DNA from: Sweltsa coloradensis | Taxonomy: Eukaryota; Arthropoda; Insecta; Plecoptera; Chloroperlidae | Assembly: GCA_024449915.1 (NCBI GenBank) | Contig: JAMZAV010000030.1 | Coordinates: 496,001 to 560,000, forward strand | Direction: 5' to 3' | Length of the DNA stretch: 64,000 nucleotides | In this document: one piece after another, positions 47,701 to 53,700 of the stretch | Layout of the letters: each line of letters begins with the position of its first letter | Position numbering within the stretch: position 1 is the stretch's first letter | Made by a program: the position numbers and the translations under genes | Notes under the pieces: generated by a model | Told to the model about the DNA's origin: nothing | The model's input: only the letters and a program-made list of their open reading frames with translations | The model's database searches: none

Positions 47701-50700
47701 GGAAGGTTAGGTCCCACTCGACAAGTAAACCCATAAAGCTTGTAAGGTATTTCAAGATTAAAAACCACTATAGAGATGAGCAACGTATTACTCATCGTTG
47801 CACGGTTGACTTGGATTTAGGCCTACTACTTCCGTCCAGAGGGCGTAAGTCCACACAGCATATTATCATCCGAAGCAGAGTCGCAGTCGTCGCGAGTAGT
47901 TTGGTCAGGGTTGAAACAATCTCAAAGTGTCTTCGAAGTAGAGTGTCCAGCAACTTACTACAATGAGAGTCCGCGCAGATTCTGTTACCGACGTGTTGTG
48001 TGGTTACAGGTACAAGGTGAATGTGGCACCCATGGGCGCAGAGAACGACTATCTGAACAGGGACGGCAAAGGACATTTCGACCCCTTCAAGGAACGCAAG
48101 GTGTCTCATCCGACAACGTGAGTGTTGACTTTTATCTTATAGAGTTAGTGCATTCTAGGTGAATTTATTTTATTGAATTTTACCTGCCCGTAGGGCAGGG
48201 AGGCTAATACAGGGCACGTGTGGCCCTCTAGGTGAATGTACTTGTTTTATCAGCCATGAATTTTCAATCATAATTAATCAATTAGGTTATCTTTTGTTTT
48301 TGTGGAACTAGATCGTTCTTTGTGGAGAACATGTTTTTAATTAGTATGATTGATAGTTTGACCGGCTGGCAAAATAAAAAATAAGGTTAATAACTTAAAA
48401 TGTAGGCTATAATATACGGCTGTGAGTTCAATTATATGATGGAGTTAATGAATAATGAAAAATGAAAAATTTTAATTACAAATTTTAATTTAATTCAATT
48501 CCTCCACTCTGGGTTTTGGGAGATTAGCTTGGAAGTATTGGACCAGATCCAGAACTGGTTCTTGACCATCAACAAAACTATTTAAAGCAAAGGTGGTAAA
48601 CTGATTCATGTGAAGTTGGAGAGTAATTTAATTAGTTTTCAAACAAAAGACTCTTAACATCAGGGGGCAATATTAATTAATTGTGTAATTAATTACAAGT
48701 GGTGAAGTGAATAATAATTGGAGGGTCTAGACTTTAGACAGTTATTAGATGAAATCAGCTTTTAGGTGTTGCCATCTACAATATTGTTACCCTACTACAA
48801 CACATTTCACACATTTAGTCCAGTATTATGAACTTACTATAGAATAACACACAAAAATAGATTTTAAAAGTCAAAGGCACACATTTAAAATATTGTGTAA
48901 AGAATACAGTCAATAACTTAATGAAGTTAATTTATATTGACGCCCTAAATAGCCGCTATCCTGAATTGATTTATAAGAATGGATTGTAGACACAAGCAAA
49001 CTCGTGTTACGGACTAAAGTAACAATGGAAGTTTTGAAACATTCTTTATATAGTGTCCAAAATAAAATATTATGGAGGTAAAAATCAATTACTAAATTAT
49101 TGTATATTGAGGCCCTAACTTAGCCGTATCCTGAATTGAATTTTAGAATGGATTGTATAAGAAAATGGCAATTTTGAAACTTTTAATAGTGTGTTCTAAA
49201 TTAGATAGGAAAAGGTAGAAAAAGGTAAAAATCCAATTGTTCAGGATTCTGATAGAGTTAGGCAGTCAACTAGTTTAGCACTGTAAAATGTTGTTGTATT
49301 GCACTCATAGTGTGAATTTTGAACCGTAGAAGAGGTCGTTGACCAGAAGTGTGTGACACGACATTTGTATAATATAAAATGTTCGGTATTCTGTAAGAAA
49401 CAAATTTGACTTGTTTTGTATAATTCGTAGTGTATGCAGAGAAGCAACGCCATTGTAACGGCAATAATAGAGTACCAGCTTAACAATACCCCAGTCAAGA
49501 CACGTCTTGTCAACTATTGCTATCATGTATTAACGTCTTCGATATTATTAATGCGGTTCAGTCTATAACTCTTGAATATGCTTCACGCAGGCCCTAATAT
49601 TGAAACCTTTTTCAAAACGTTGATTATTAATGGTTTAACATATTTTAACTTGTATGGGTATTAAGTTTTTACAATATTTGAGTTAATTATACGATGGAGT
49701 TAATGAATAACATAAATAAACAAAAGTTGTAATTACAAATATTAATTAAAGAAAATTCTTCCACTATGGGTTTTGGGAGATAATCTTGAAAGTATTGGAC
49801 CACATCCAGAACTAATTATTGACTAATTTTGTACATACTATAATCAAAAGAAAAAGTTCTTTATCATATTTTGTAGTATGGTACCATCGATGTGGTGAAA
49901 ATAGTTTTTATTATTGTCAGTTGTGATGTGACTGTAATTACAATGATCAACAAAAATAATAATTATATTATCGTGTGTCTACTTTGCAGTGACTGTGATA
50001 CTCTGACTCACTTGCTGAAGGCATCTCTCGGAACGGGAATCTTGGCTATGCCGGTTGCGTTCGCAAACGCCGGTCTGACTGTGGGAATCTTCTGTACAAT
50101 CCTCGTTGCAGTTGTGTGCACGCACTGCGCCTACATCCTCGTAAAGTGCGCTCATGCCCTGTACCATCGCACACATGTCACAGCAATGAGCTTCGCAGAT
50201 GTCGGAGAGGTGGCGTTCGCTAACGGTCCGGCATGGTGTCGGAAACTCAGCAAAACAATCCGGTAAAATGACGCACTAAATTAATATTTATTAAATAACC
50301 AATAATTTTCTAAGTTCTGTATTTTTGTGATAAAGCCATGATATTTATAAAAGTTTATTATGAAGCAGCTTCATAATATAATTATAAGTTTAAATGAGAA
50401 GACAATTTATGATTAACAAGAATTATACGATCATTGAGCATACAACGGTTCTTTATTCAATTTAATGGACCGTAGATTAGGGATTAGGTATTCTTCGACA
50501 TATTCAGATAGCAGTCTTTAGTCATAGTAACAAATTGCCAGTAACTTGACTAGTACAGACGTATAGTCCCGAATGGGTCCAATTCCTTAACTTAAAACAA
50601 CCAAACTAACATTCTCTCGACATTATGTACACCGATCAATGCTGTTTACACGAATGTGTTTATTGTCTGCAGGATGGTGATCCTGGTCAGTTTATTCTTG

Positions 50701-53700
50701 ACGTACTTTGGCACCTGCAGCGTGTACACAGTAATCATAGCCGAGAACTTTCACCAGGTGAGTTTGCCGCAAGATTATTTAACTGAATAAAATCTCTAGT
50801 AAATCATCAACGATTACTTTTCAATACACAATAACCCACAGTAGGGAGCAAAGCTACATAAATATGATAGTCTAAAAAGAACGCAAATAAAATCTTATTT
50901 CATTTCATTGCTCTTCGGTGGAGGTGTCGACTGCCGAGGTACAGGAAAATTCCGCGATAATCACACCCACTTGACCCCAAGGGTCACCAAAACCATTCTG
51001 TATGTGTGTGCATTATTGTTAAATAAATAAATAAATAAATTGTATTTAGAGTCTACCCACTCAGTTATATAATTGATTTTCAGTGGGTGACAGGCAAAGG
51101 ACAGGGGAAGGGCAACGTCAACCAAAAAATAAATGTCAATCGGAGGACATATTTGTTTTTTATCGTGAGACATGACACACACAGATGGACGGAATGCATA
51201 TAACCACTAATCAGCCATTTATTTGGTGGTCTGGCAATTTGTATGAGTCCCAGTGAAAGTTGGGTTAAATTAAGAATGGTCAAAAATTTTAATATTACGT
51301 ATATGACAGAAAATCATACGTATACTTCAATCATTGAAAAATGGTAACAAATACTACTTCTTTTGCCAGATTCTCGGAAAAAATGTTTGCATACACAACA
51401 ATTTTCAAGATGGGCACCGATATTTGGCCTAAAAGCTCATCAATGTTACTAGCAACTTTCAATACTCTTCACACTTTCCCACTACAGATGTATCCATATT
51501 TGATACTAATGCCAAAGTCTGTTCACCAGTATATTATCTGTGCTCTTAGTCTTTCACACTGCACTTCCGTCTTTTAGTGGCAGCAGCCTATAACAAATAC
51601 TAATGACAGTTGTTTCTCTTCCGTCGTTCAGGTAATCGAGCATCACTCGCAGAGCGGGCTGGATTCTCGGTGGATTATTGTGGCGTTCCTTGTCCCGCTA
51701 ATCCTCCTGGCGTGGGTGCCCAACCTCAAGTACTTGGCACCAATCTCGATGATTGCAAACGTGTTCATGCTCGTGGGCTTGAGCATCACGTTCTACTATC
51801 TAGTCATCGACATGCCGCCAATCTCTGCGCGGTCCCACACGGCTCCGATCTACCACCTGCCACAGTTCTTCAGTATCGTCATCTTCGCCATGGAGGCGAT
51901 AGGAGTCGTAAGTTGACCGTAGACTTTGGTGCAGTCGTTTCTTTATTCAGTGGTATCTGGCTGGCCCTTTAAGGCAACAACACACCGCCTTTGATGTGGT
52001 CGGTAGCCACAATAACAATGATTATGGTCTGAAAAACTCCCTAGAATATGTGTTGAATAGAATGTGTGTGCTGTGTTTAGTGCAAATACAACCATCATTT
52101 GACATAAACACCACACAAAGAGAAAATTAATTTTAATGTTGTGGGAGCAGAATGTAAGCCCAGTAAGTCGACCAAGTCGTTTTAGTAAATAATAATTCTC
52201 AATGCTTTGTTTGACGTGCTGATTGTAGGACCTGCCTCTCATATTTAACTCATCATGTCAATTTGTTCATCTTGGTATTTAACTGCAAAGTTTAATGTTA
52301 TTTTGTTTGAGTTTATTGTTTAGCAAAGTAAGAGAAAATAAGTTCACAATGGTCAACTGGATAACCAATCACTGTTTGTTTCAGGTGATGCCGCTAGAAA
52401 ACAACATGAAGACCCCCCAACACTTCATCGGCATCTGCGGCGTGCTGAATCAGGGTATGGCCGGAGTTACGCTTATCTACATCTTCCTTGGGTTCCTTGG
52501 CTACCTCAAGTACGGAGACGAGGCGCTCGGCTCGATCACGTTGAATCTGCCCATTGAAGAATAGTGAGTATTGAAATACTATTTAACTTAAAGTTAACTT
52601 TGTGTGGCTCGTTGGTCTTGTGGTTAGAGGCTCCAAAAGGTCCAGGGTTCGATTCCCGTTTTAAGCAGAAATTTTAACTTTTGATATGGACTTAAGCCCA
52701 TGAGTTCTTGGCTTAGAAATGTGACAGTGTGGTGACTTTGGAACTGTTCAAGCAACGATCTAGGATTTCTTCCGAATTAGCCTTGTTGATTCTGGCGCCG
52801 TTTATGTCAAGCTTGATTGATCAGTATTTCCTACTTAAATATGCTGGTCTCTAGTTGGTCATTGTTTGCTCATCAATGGTGTCAGCGCCTGCAGGGTTGG
52901 CTTGGTCTGCTTAAAATCTAATGTCCCCCACTGAAAATCAATTATATGACTGAATGACTCGAAATACCACTTTATTTATTTAAGGCCTTTAACAATAAGA
53001 TATAACTTTGTGCTTCTATTACAGCTAGCCAACTTATATTTTTTAATTTGCATGAGTAGTTCAACTTATTATCCTTCGGTAGTTGCTAAAGACGGATTTG
53101 ACACTTATTTTCTAAATTTGAATGTGCAGAGAATATTATTATTATTTGTTTACCTAACACACTTTATACTACAAGAACAAGATCATAACTATTGTGTGGT
53201 AGATCTCACATGTAATTACATACCATATACCTAACTGAATGATTATTCTCATACCACTTCCCTAAAAACAGAATATGAAGACGATTAAATAACATGATTG
53301 GGAAATAACACCGCTAAGTCCCGCCTGGCCAATAAATGAAAACGATAGCAACCCTCGTAATTATTGCGACTCACAGCACGTGCACTCTGTTTCAGCCCCG
53401 CCCAGGTAGTGAAGATCCTGGTGGGTCTGGCCGTGTACTGCACGTACGGCCTACAGTTCTACGTATGCCTCGAGATCGGATGGGACTGGGTGAAAGACAG
53501 CTTTGTCAAGAGGCCACTGCTCGGAAACTACATTGTACGGACCGTACTCGTCATTGCCTCAGGTAAGTGTCGGTGGGGGCGGTACACCTAGAGATCGGAT
53601 GGGACTGGGTCTCCTCCAGTTGACTACTGGTCAGTCAAAATAAGGATGCTGATGGCAGCATATAGTTGCATAAGTAGGTCATACTTGATCCCATTTTGGT

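Noticed and set aside
50961..51283. Two minus frames in path intron 5
   Set aside because: They cover a dispersed repeat and AT microsatellite, with no domain.
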